Made by a program: the position numbers and the translations under genes. From positions 3,782,001 through 3,846,000 of the forward strand of contig NZ_JAMKCQ010000001.1 of NCBI RefSeq assembly GCF_024169515.1: a stretch of 64,000 bases of DNA, given 5' to 3'. The notes beneath the pieces were generated by a model, which did not search any database, was not told where the DNA came from, and saw only the letters and a list, made by a program, of their open reading frames with translations. This DNA comes from Erwinia aphidicola (lineage in GTDB: Bacteria > Pseudomonadota > Gammaproteobacteria > Enterobacterales > Enterobacteriaceae). Below, one piece after another: positions 57,163 through 64,000 of this stretch. Within the stretch, counting starts at the first letter, position 1. Each line of letters begins with the position of its first letter.

Positions 57163-58540
57163 ATGCCCGTTGATTGCCCGGCTGTGTAATGCGCAGGGCG
57201 CTGACCAGCGCGGCGATAGCGGCGAAGCTGCCCGCCAGCAACAGTGAGAGATGGGTGCCCTGGTTAGCAAACAGGTTGAACATCAGGGCGACAAGGGCCG
57301 CGCCGCTGGTCTGACCGAGCAGGCGGGCGGTACCGAGCATGCCACTGGCTCCTCCGCTGCGGTGACGCGGGGCCGAAGAGATAATCGTGTGATTATTCGG
57401 GGACTGGAACAGACCAAATCCGGCACCGCACAGCATCATGCGCCAGATAATATCGGCGTCTGATGGGCTGGCGGGTAGCAGGGCGAGCGCAAACAGCCCG
57501 GCGGCAAACATTGCCAGGCCAATCGCGCCGAGCAGGCCGGCGTGGAAGCGCTCAATCAGCCGCCCGGCAATGGGTGCCATCACCATCGTCGCCAGCGGCC
57601 ACGGCGTCAGCAGCAGGCCGGTTGCCGCCTCGCTGCGTCCCAGCACGCTTTGCAGGAAGAAGGGCAGAGAGACCATGGCCAACATTTGCGCGCAGAACGA
57701 GCACACGGAGGTGCCAATCGACATGGCGAAAATAGGAATACGGAACAGGTCAACCGGCAGCAGCGGGAACTCCAGCCGCAGCTGGCGCCGGATGAACAGG
57801 GTTCCGACCAGCAGCAGCGCCACCAGTTCAGCCAGCAGCAGTTTTCCGTTCTGGCCCTGGGCAAAACCACTCAGCAGCGAGATAAGCAGGCCAAAGGTTA
57901 ACGCATTCATCACGCTGCTCAGCAGATCAAATCGCTGCCCGCTGGCTTTCTGCGGATTATCCGGTAAATAGCGCAGGGCCAGCACCAGCGCGGCGATGCC
58001 GACAGGGACGTTAATCAGGAACAGCCATTGCCAGGACGCCACCGAGAGAATGGCGGCGGCAACGGTCGGCCCGGCAGCGCTGGATACCGCCACAATCAGC
58101 GAGTTAATTCCCATGCCGCGACCAAGATGGCGTTGCGGGTAGATAATGCGTATCAGAGCGGTGTTAACGCTCATCAGCGCGGCACCGCCGAAGCCCTGCA
58201 GCACGCGGGCAAAGGTCAACATGCCGAGCGAGTCCGACAGCGCACAGAACAGAGACGTACAGCTGAACAGCACCAGCCCCCACTGATAGATACGGCGGTA
58301 GCCGAGCATATCGCCAAGAAAAGAGAGGGTCAGCAGCGAAATAATAATGGCCAGCTGGTAGGCGTTAACAATCCAGATTGACTCTGCCGGGCTGGCATTC
58401 AGCTCGCGGGCAATCGTCGGCAGCGCCACATTGGCAATCGCGCCATCCAGCACGGCCACCGTGATGCCGAGTGCAATAGCCAGTATGGCCCCGTAGCGCT
58501 GGGGTAGCGGCAATCCGTCGTTGGCTGAAGTTGAGTGCAT
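57161..58540 (-). CDS. yebQ: MFS (DHA2-type) transporter YebQ
   Basis: Fourteen-helix drug:proton antiporter-type MFS protein of 459 residues, substrate unknown. LDGAIANVALPTIARELNAS in helix 1 is the DHA2 motif, RVLQGFGGAALMSVNTALIR near residue 110 follows, and the C-terminal GFGLFQSPNNHTII and SGGASGMLGTARLLGQTSGA match E. coli YebQ. It diverges from kdgR. Confidence 0.93.
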   Translation of the reverse strand: MHSTSANDGLPLPQRYGAILAIALGITVAVLDGAIANVALPTIARELNASPAESIWIVNAYQLAIIISLLTLSFLGDMLGYRRIYQWGLVLFSCTSLFCALSDSLGMLTFARVLQGFGGAALMSVNTALIRIIYPQRHLGRGMGINSLIVAVSSAAGPTVAAAILSVASWQWLFLINVPVGIAALVLALRYLPDNPQKASGQRFDLLSSVMNALTFGLLISLLSGFAQGQNGKLLLAELVALLLVGTLFIRRQLRLEFPLLPVDLFRIPIFAMSIGTSVCSFCAQMLAMVSLPFFLQSVLGRSEAATGLLLTPWPLATMVMAPIAGRLIERFHAGLLGAIGLAMFAAGLFALALLPASPSDADIIWRMMLCGAGFGLFQSPNNHTIISSAPRHRSGGASGMLGTARLLGQTSGAALVALMFNLFANQGTHLSLLLAGSFAAIAALVSALRITQPGNQRA

Positions 58541-58727
58541 AGCGTTGAAATAGTTACGTGGGAGAAGAGTCTCATGCTAATGGTTTTTACGAATTATGCC
58601 AGTATGTAAATTGCTGAAAACTATCAGCAGATGTGTCCACGCCGTTGTGGCTTTCATTGCGCCCGGCGGAGGGGCTACGTATACTGGAAATAGCGTTCCA
58701 TTTTTTATAAAACACAAAAGGTAAGTC

Positions 58728-59519
58728 ATGGCGAGTGCCGATCCAGATAAACAGCCCGATTCCGTCTCTTCAGTGATGAAAGTATTTGGCATTTTACAGG
58801 CGCTGGGCGAAGAGCGTGAAAACGGCATCACCGAGCTGTCGCAGCGCGTGATGATGTCGAAAAGCACCGTATACCGTTTTCTCCAAACCATGAAAACGCT
58901 CGGCTACGTCTCACAGGAAGGGGAGTCAGAGAAATATGCGCTGACGCTAAAACTGTTCGAGCTGGGGGCTAAAGCCCTGCAAAACGTCGATCTGATCCGC
59001 AGTGCCGATATTCAGATGCGTGAGATCTCGCGCCAGACGAAAGAGACTATTCACCTTGGCGCCCTGGAAGAAGACAGCATTGTCTATATCCATAAAATCG
59101 ACTCCCTGTACAACCTGCGCATGTATTCGCGCATTGGTCGCCGTAACCCGCTGCACAGTACCGCAATTGGTAAAGTGCTTTTAGCGTGGCGCGAGCGTGG
59201 CGAAGTGGATGCAATTCTGGCTAATGTTGAGTTTACCCGCAGCACGGCACGCACCATTACCACTAAGGACGCGCTGTTGCCCGTGCTGGAGCAGGTGCGT
59301 AGCCAGGGATTTGGCGAAGATAATGAAGAGCAGGAAGAGGGGTTACGCTGTATTGCGGTGCCGGTGTTTGACCGCTTTGGCATGGTGATTGCCGGACTGA
59401 GCATCTCTTTCCCGACCATCCGTTTCGCGGAAGAGAATAAAAAAGAGGTGGTGGCGATGCTGCATCTGGCGGCAAAAAATATCTCACAACAGATGGGTTA
59501 CCACCACTATCCCTTCTGA
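58728..59519 (+). CDS. kdgR: KdgR transcriptional repressor
   Basis: IclR-family repressor of pectin and ketodeoxygluconate catabolism genes, 263 residues. The HTH is NGITELSQRVMMSKSTVYRF near residue 40. The effector domain includes TIHLGALEEDSIVYIHKIDS and LHSTAIGKVLLAW. In soft-rot relatives it responds to 2-keto-3-deoxygluconate and controls eda; here eda is 28 kb away on the same strand. The position between yebQ and yobH is conserved. Confidence 0.96.
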   Translation: MASADPDKQPDSVSSVMKVFGILQALGEERENGITELSQRVMMSKSTVYRFLQTMKTLGYVSQEGESEKYALTLKLFELGAKALQNVDLIRSADIQMREISRQTKETIHLGALEEDSIVYIHKIDSLYNLRMYSRIGRRNPLHSTAIGKVLLAWRERGEVDAILANVEFTRSTARTITTKDALLPVLEQVRSQGFGEDNEEQEEGLRCIAVPVFDRFGMVIAGLSISFPTIRFAEENKKEVVAMLHLAAKNISQQMGYHHYPF

Positions 59520-59555
59520 CATCAGCGGGCCGGCGTTGACCGGCCCGCCGGTCAA

Positions 59556-59792
59556 TCAATTATCCACGACTTCGCTGCTTTTCTTCAGCAGCGGGCAATC
59601 CGTCACTCCAATAATGCCGCTGTCGGTGTGCAGATACTGTGCAATCACCATGCCGCGTGCGGTCAGGTACTGACACTGTAAGCCCATTCCCGCAACGTTT
59701 TTAGTGCTGCCCGTCAGAATGCCATAGCCAGTCAGCAGCATAGCCAGCCAGATAATGACCAGCAGCGCGACAATACGTAGCAAAAATTTCAT
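59556..59792 (-). CDS. yobH: Small membrane-anchored protein YobH
   Basis: A 78-residue protein with one N-terminal hydrophobic helix (MKFLLRIVALLVIIWLAMLL) and a conserved periplasmic tail, MGLQCQYLTARGMVIAQYLH then GVTDCPLLKKS, with two cysteines likely paired. The ATG at 59792 follows AAGGGG. It matches E. coli YobH in length and sequence; function unknown. Confidence 0.9.
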   Translation of the reverse strand: MKFLLRIVALLVIIWLAMLLTGYGILTGSTKNVAGMGLQCQYLTARGMVIAQYLHTDSGIIGVTDCPLLKKSSEVVDN

Positions 59793-60021
59793 GGTAATCC
59801 CCTTATTGTTTTCAGGCGGTGTCCTCACTGCCCGCAGCAGCATAACAGCTTGTCGCTTAGTACCACACAAATCGATAAGAGGATGCTGAAACCTTTGCAC
59901 CTTTCTGAGAGTTAGATGCCGACTTTTTCGGGATCTGGCTATCATTTGCCGGGCTTACAGGTAAAATCATCTGCGCGGTACTGCCGCATAGAGGCAGCTC
60001 TTTTTCTGTATTGAGGCAAGT

Positions 60022-60297
60022 ATGAATGAAATAAACAATGGTGCGATGGATATGGTCTCTGTTGGCATCGTGGCGTTGCTGGTGATAATCGGGCTGGTGG
60101 TATGGTTTTTCGTTAACCGCGCCAGCGTGAAGGCCAGTCAGCAGGTCCAACTGCTGGAAGCACTGCTGGAAGAGCAGAAGCGTCAGAACGCGATGCTGCG
60201 CCGCCTTACCGATGCGGTTGCCGGCAAAGAGCAGGGTGCTGCAGCGAAAGATAACGCTGATAGCAAAGATTTTACCCGGCTGATCCCGGAGCGCTAA
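60022..60297 (+). CDS. yebO: YebO family membrane protein
   Basis: A 91-residue protein with one hydrophobic helix (VGIVALLVIIGLVVWFFV) and a coiled-coil-like segment VQLLEALLEEQKRQNAMLRR that is well conserved with E. coli YebO. It ends FTRLIPER. Function unknown. AGGCAAGT precedes the start. In E. coli mgrB comes next; it is not seen here. Confidence 0.88.
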   Translation: MNEINNGAMDMVSVGIVALLVIIGLVVWFFVNRASVKASQQVQLLEALLEEQKRQNAMLRRLTDAVAGKEQGAAAKDNADSKDFTRLIPER

Positions 60298-61031
60298 TTT
60301 TTTGTCGTGAAGTTGCAGGGCGACGGGTAAATTTTTTCCTGATAGTGCCCGCGAAATGGGCCAGTTTATCCTCAACCCCTGCAGCCCGATCGCCGTGCAC
60401 CAAAATGGTTCATGCGTGACCGCGCCTGATAGCCGCCCAGGCGAGGTTACTCCGCGTCGGGTGCGAACAGATAATACCACCCAGGAATAATCCTAAAGCC
60501 ATTTCATTATATCAGGCCACCTATTAAGAGAACCCAGTCTAAATACGCAAATAGATTGAGCGTAATAACGTTAATAAACTGGTGCAGATCAATGCATTTA
60601 AATGGGGCAGCGTGCCAGATAGTTTCCTGTTTTTGGTGCAATTTAATTTATAAACTGTACTAATCCGTGGTTGTTGTACAGTTGTAACACCTGAGCAGGA
60701 TTGATAAATGGGCCTGAGTTTAATGAACTCTTTTGACAAAGCTTTGCCATATTTATGCCATCATTGGCGTTGACATTAGCCGCTACAGCCCGCAGCAGGA
60801 CGGACTTGACACCTTCGGCCGTCTGTTATAAACCCTGTGTTGGTCAGGTGCTTAAAGGCTCTGCGGAGTGAATTCTGTTCAGTCATGAACGTCGTGATGC
60901 ATCAATGTGCATTCTGTGCCAGCTATCGTTTTAAATGTGTGCGACATCTCTATCCCTGTTTAAAAATGACTTGCCATTAATTTGTGGATATGTGATAAAA
61001 CATTCGGGTAAAACGAGGTACAGTTCTGTTT
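60298..61031. other. 734-base gap between yebO and yobF
   Basis: No protein with family resemblance was found on either strand, including mgrB, which occupies this position in E. coli. One 21-codon ORF at 60708-60773 (MGLSLMNSFDKALPYLCHHW) follows GAGCAGGAT and could be translated but is unrecognised. The AT-rich part from 60480 on contains several TTGACA-like hexamers and probably holds the yobF-cspC promoter and a long leader. Confidence 0.5.
60806..60832 (+). promoter_or_regulatory. Candidate yobF-cspC promoter
   Basis: Perfect -35 TTGACA (60806-60811) and -10-like TATAAA (60827-60832), with a short 15-base spacer. This would give a leader of about 190 bases ahead of yobF. Confidence 0.4.
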
Positions 61032-61166
61032 ATGTGTGGCATCTTCAGTAAAGAAGTTCTGAGTAAAAGACTAACGTTGAATACCGCTTCCTTGCCGAGC
61101 TTTAATTTAGTGCCTCATGCAGTAATGTCTCTGGTTTTTCTGTACGTTAAGCCCACGGGCGAATAA
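61032..61166 (+). CDS. yobF: Small protein YobF
   Basis: A 44-residue protein directly upstream of cspC. Its first twelve residues, [12 protein letters not shown], match E. coli YobF; the rest ([20 protein letters not shown] onward) differs strongly. It ends 22 bases before cspC, so the two are co-transcribed. E. coli YobF accumulates under heat stress; the role is unknown. GAGGTA precedes the ATG at a rather long distance. Confidence 0.75.
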
Positions 61167-61188
61167 ACACTCTAAGGAAATTTGCAAA

Positions 61189-61398
61189 ATGGCAAAGATT
61201 AAAGGTCAGGTTAAGTGGTTCAACGAGTCTAAAGGTTTTGGTTTCATCACTCCTGCTGACGGCAGCAAAGATGTGTTCGTACACTTCTCTGCAATCCAGG
61301 GTAATGGCTTCAAAACTCTGGCTGAAGGCCAGAACGTTGAGTTCGAAATTCAGGATGGCCAGAAAGGCCCTGCTGCTGTGAACGTCACCGCTATCTAA
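61189..61398 (+). CDS. cspC: Cold shock-like protein CspC
   Basis: A 69-residue OB-fold RNA-binding protein. RNP1 KGFGFITP and RNP2 [10 protein letters not shown] are intact, and the sequence [20 protein letters not shown] is CspC-like rather than cold-inducible CspA-like. AAGGAAA precedes ATG. It is constitutive at 37 degrees in E. coli and helps stabilise stress mRNAs. Confidence 0.97.
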
Positions 61399-61460
61399 TT
61401 TTCGATCTGAGCCTGACATTGCCGCCCGGCGTGTAATCCAGGCTGAAATCTGAATACTGA

Positions 61461-61490
61461 AGCCCTGTCATTGTTGACGGGGCTTTTTTA
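61461..61490 (+). terminator. Terminator after cspC
   Basis: Ten-base stem AGCCCTGTCA / TGACGGGGCT (61461-61470 with 61475-61484, one G-U pair), loop TTGT, six T. Confidence 0.9.
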
Positions 61491-61569
61491 TATCCGATTT
61501 TCGTGGTGCGCGGGATTTTCCACGGGCTTTGCAGTACACTGCCGCGTCTTAAATTGATGGAGTCTTGCT

Positions 61570-62421
61570 ATGTCGTACCAGTGTCCTCTTTGCCAGCAGC
61601 CGCTGACGTTTGACCAGCGCACCTGGCGTTGTGAAAATCAGCACCAGTTTGACCAGGCGAAAGAGGGCTATGTCAACCTGCTGCCGGTACAGCATAAGCG
61701 CTCTAAGCAGCCGGGCGACAGTGCGGATATGATGCAGGCACGGCGCAATTTCCTTGATGCCGGTCACTACCAGCCACTGCGGCTGCAGGTCGGTGATTTG
61801 CTTGAGCGTGTGCTGCCGGCAGATGACGTCAGCGTGCTGGATATCGGCTGTGGGGAAGGCTATTACACCCATGAAGTTGCCAGCCGCCTGCAGGCCAGAG
61901 GTCAGGCTGAAGTGCACGGTCTTGATGTGGCTAAAATTGCCGTGCGCTATGGCGCTAAGCGCTATCGTAACGTGGAGTTTTGCGTCGCATCCAGCCACCG
62001 CCTGCCGTTCAGCGATCGGCAGTTTGACGCGGTACTGCGCATCTACGCGCCCTGCAAGGCTGAAGAGTTGGCGCGCGTCGTCAAGCCGCAGGGCTACGTA
62101 CTTACCGTCACGCCAGGTCCGCGCCATTTAATGCAGTTTAAAGCGCTGATTTACCAGGATGTGCAGCTACACGACACCACGCCTGAGCAGATGCCCGGCT
62201 TCACGCTGGTTGAGCAGCAGCAGCTCTCCTACCCGATGACGCTTAACAGTGAAGAGTCCGCGGCGCTGCTGCAGATGACGCCGTTTGCCTGGCGTGCGCG
62301 CCCTGAAGTGTGGGGGATTCTGGCCACCACCGAGCAGTTTGAGTGTGAAACTGACTTCACGCTGCGCCTTTGGCAGCGTGACGACGAAATCGTGCAGGAT
62401 GTCAGCGACTCTCCAGCATAA
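61570..62421 (+). CDS. rlmA: 23S rRNA m1G745 methyltransferase RlmA
   Basis: SAM-dependent enzyme methylating G745 of 23S rRNA, 283 residues. The N-terminal zinc finger is [10 protein letters not shown] with [10 protein letters not shown] (Cys5, Cys8, Cys21 and His25). [20 protein letters not shown] then [10 protein letters not shown] is the conserved linker, and the SAM site is [15 protein letters not shown] near residue 90. It overlaps the end of the convergent yobD. Confidence 0.96.
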   Translation: MSYQCPLCQQPLTFDQRTWRCENQHQFDQAKEGYVNLLPVQHKRSKQPGDSADMMQARRNFLDAGHYQPLRLQVGDLLERVLPADDVSVLDIGCGEGYYTHEVASRLQARGQAEVHGLDVAKIAVRYGAKRYRNVEFCVASSHRLPFSDRQFDAVLRIYAPCKAEELARVVKPQGYVLTVTPGPRHLMQFKALIYQDVQLHDTTPEQMPGFTLVEQQQLSYPMTLNSEESAALLQMTPFAWRARPEVWGILATTEQFECETDFTLRLWQRDDEIVQDVSDSPA

Positions 62422-62860
62422 ACTGATAGATGGTTTCCAGATCGTCCAGATTGCGTACATGAACCAGCAGGCGCCGTTTCTCCAGATTAATCACCAGTAC
62501 GCCATCTTCTGACAGGTTGATGGCGCTGATACGCGCGTACTCAATAAAGACGTTCGCGTAGAAAAATCCCTTCTCCTTAAACAGCATTTTCGGCGCGCGG
62601 ATCCAGAACAGCCAGACGGAGAGGCCTCCCAGTGCCAGCAGCAGCATAGTGGTCAGCTGGGGCCCCTGTGCGGCAAGGTTCTTATACAGCAGGATAGCCA
62701 GCAGGCCGATAAAGATCAGGCTGTCGAGCTTGTTGCGGCGCTGCAGCAGGATTTTCAGGCGGGTGGGGCCATGCAGACGATCCATAATCAGCTCGTCATA
62801 GATCGCATACAGCAGAATGAGTACGATAAAAAGGAGTATCAGGTAGTCAGTCAGAGACAT
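62402..62860 (-). CDS. yobD: UPF0266 membrane protein YobD
   Basis: A 152-residue inner-membrane protein with three hydrophobic segments ([17 protein letters not shown] at the start). [20 protein letters not shown] and [20 protein letters not shown] form the conserved C-terminal half. The start at 62860 aligns with E. coli YobD; an ATG four codons upstream is possible. Function unknown. Confidence 0.9.
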   Translation of the reverse strand: MSLTDYLILLFIVLILLYAIYDELIMDRLHGPTRLKILLQRRNKLDSLIFIGLLAILLYKNLAAQGPQLTTMLLLALGGLSVWLFWIRAPKMLFKEKGFFYANVFIEYARISAINLSEDGVLVINLEKRRLLVHVRNLDDLETIYQFMLESR

Positions 62861-62872
62861 ATCGGCGTCCAT

Positions 62873-62898
62873 AAAAAGGGGCCAGACTGGCTGGCCCC
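62873..62898 (-). terminator. Terminator of the mannose PTS operon
   Basis: Minus-strand stem GGGGCCAG / CTGGCCCC (62891-62898 with 62878-62885) followed by five T. It lies downstream of manZ. Confidence 0.85.
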
Positions 62899-62925
62899 GG
62901 GGTAAAGATTATTCGTAACGCAGGA

Positions 62926-63777
62926 TTATACGCCCAGCAGGCCAATCCAGTAACCGAAGATACCGATAACGAAGAAGCCCATAATAATCCACAGGGCATT
63001 CACCTTACGGCGCAGCAGCCACATACAGCCAAAGGTGAGCAGCAGCGGGATTAAGCCCGGCATCAGCTGGTCAAGAATCGACTGTACGGTGGTGACCGTG
63101 GTTTTACCGGTCTGGTCGGTAATCTCAGAAACCACCAGCGGCACGTTCACGTGCGTCCACTTGTTGACCAGTGCCCCCATGACAAACAGGCCGAGAATCG
63201 ACGCCCCCTCAGTCAGTTTTTGCAGGAAGCCGCCGCCCATATCGCTAACGATATCGACACCTTTACGATAGCCATAAGCCACGCCGTAGTAGCGCACCAG
63301 CAGACGCACCAGGTTAAACAGGACAAAGAACAGCAGGGGGCCCATCAGGCTGCCGCTCATCGCGATACCTGCGCCCAGGGCCGCAAATACCGGGCGCACG
63401 GTACCCCAGAAGATCGGGTCACCCACGCCGGCCAGCGGCCCCATCAGGCCGACTTTAATGCCGTTTATGGCAGCATCGTCGATCGGCGCTCCGTTGGCGC
63501 GCTGTTCTTCCATGGCCATGGTCACGCCGAGTACCGGAGCAGCCACATACGGATGGGTGTTGAAGAACTCCAGGTGACGTTTGATCGCCTGTTTGCGGTC
63601 GTCGTTATTTTCCGGGTACAAACGGCGGATTACCGGTACCATCGAATAACAGAAACCCAGCGCCTGCATACGTTCGAAGTTCCACGAACCCTGGAACAGG
63701 TTTGAGCGTAAGAACACACCGCGCACATCGCCTGGCGTTAATTTCTTCTGCGTAGTGGTAGTTGTTGTGTCAACCAT
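62926..63777 (-). CDS. manZ: Mannose PTS component IID (ManZ)
   Basis: Membrane subunit of the mannose-family phosphotransferase system, which imports and phosphorylates mannose, glucose, glucosamine and related sugars, 283 residues. VFLRSNLFQGSWNFERMQAL near the N-terminus and GLMGPLAGVGDPIFWGTVRP near residue 120 are IID signatures. The ATG at 63777 after AAGGTGAG matches E. coli; three codons upstream is an alternative. It lies 15 bases after manY. Confidence 0.97.
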   Translation of the reverse strand: MVDTTTTTTQKKLTPGDVRGVFLRSNLFQGSWNFERMQALGFCYSMVPVIRRLYPENNDDRKQAIKRHLEFFNTHPYVAAPVLGVTMAMEEQRANGAPIDDAAINGIKVGLMGPLAGVGDPIFWGTVRPVFAALGAGIAMSGSLMGPLLFFVLFNLVRLLVRYYGVAYGYRKGVDIVSDMGGGFLQKLTEGASILGLFVMGALVNKWTHVNVPLVVSEITDQTGKTTVTTVQSILDQLMPGLIPLLLTFGCMWLLRRKVNALWIIMGFFVIGIFGYWIGLLGV

Positions 63778-63792
63778 TTCTCTCACCTTTCC

Positions 63793-64000
63793 TTAATCGA
63801 GTTCGTTATCAAGGTCGTTATTAGCCGGACCTGCTGCCTGCGCACCGGCAACACGGTTATATTTTGGCGCCAGCTGGATATACAGCATGGCCATCACTAC
63901 GCCGATGACGCCCAGAGCCACCAGGTTGAAGTTGGTGAAGGCAGCGGTCACGAAACCAAGGTAGAAGAACGGCATCAGGTAGCCTGCACGCATCATGTTA
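63793..64000 (-). CDS. manY: Mannose PTS component IIC (ManY), 3' part only
   Basis: C-terminal end of ManY, the IIC channel subunit; the 5' part lies beyond the right edge. The visible tail GYLMPFFYLGFVTAAFTNFN then GVIGVVMAMLYIQLAPKYN and a hydrophilic end match the family. It is co-transcribed with manZ. Confidence 0.9.
   Translation of the reverse strand, partial: NMMRAGYLMPFFYLGFVTAAFTNFNLVALGVIGVVMAMLYIQLAPKYNRVAGAQAAGPANNDLDNELD

Noticed and set aside
60539..60739. 66-codon minus-strand frame in the yebO-yobF gap
   Set aside because: No ribosome site, no resemblance to MgrB or other small proteins, and low-complexity composition; treated as non-coding.

Overview
The window is chromosomal DNA of a GC-rich member of the Enterobacterales. 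It is most likely from the Erwiniaceae (Erwinia or Pantoea). Gene order follows the Escherichia coli yecM-cmoBA-aspS-ruvCAB-znu-lpxM-pykA-zwf-eda-purT-ptrB-holE-yebYZ-pphA-rsmF-letAB-proQ-prc-htpX-kdgR-cspC-rlmA-manXYZ segment almost without rearrangement. A desferrioxamine locus (dfoJAC), the absence of edd, and a private family of GTAGGGG palindromes point away from E. coli itself. Gene names rest on recognised protein motifs and remembered family sequences; no database was searched.

Layout. 1-8400: yecM, a PatB/MalY-type C-S lyase, cutC, a YnfC-like secreted protein, then the leftward run yecD-yecE-yecN-cmoA-cmoB, and an unrecognised overlapping gene pair before aspS. 8540-14000: aspS-nudB-yebC-ruvC, then ruvAB behind a LexA operator that also looks like the ruvC terminator. 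14000-19100: zinc uptake (znuCB and znuA diverging from a Zur box), mepM and lpxM. 19180-25940: an mdfA-type exporter and the dfoJAC siderophore operon, with a promoter, an overlapping Fur-like box and an upstream CRP-type palindrome. 26080-33040: pykA, hexR, zwf, eda, purT (PurR box) and yebG (LexA box). 33030-40400: a TIM-barrel isomerase, yebE, ptrB, exoX, yobB, holE and the yobA-yebZ-yebY copper group.

40570-46300 is the accessory part. The sdsR small RNA is followed directly by the 3' remnant of a lambda-type integrase, an unknown ORF, a HEPN-like protein, a HigBA-type toxin-antitoxin pair with twin operators, a hok locus with its mok-like leader, and several small or poorly characterised genes. 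Lower GC and the integrase remnant suggest a decayed element that entered at the 3' end of sdsR. 46390-64000 returns to core genes: pphA, rsmF, letAB, msrC, proQ-prc, htpX (CpxR- and sigma32-like sites), yebQ, kdgR, yobH, yebO, yobF-cspC, rlmA, yobD and the end of the mannose PTS operon (manY cut by the window edge).

Functional themes: metal handling (ZnuABC, desferrioxamine, YobA/YebZ), sugar catabolism and its control (PykA, HexR, Zwf, Eda, KdgR, ManYZ), DNA repair under SOS control (RuvAB, YebG), and envelope maintenance (MepM, LpxM, LetAB, Prc, HtpX). No tRNA, rRNA, CRISPR array or complete insertion sequence was seen.
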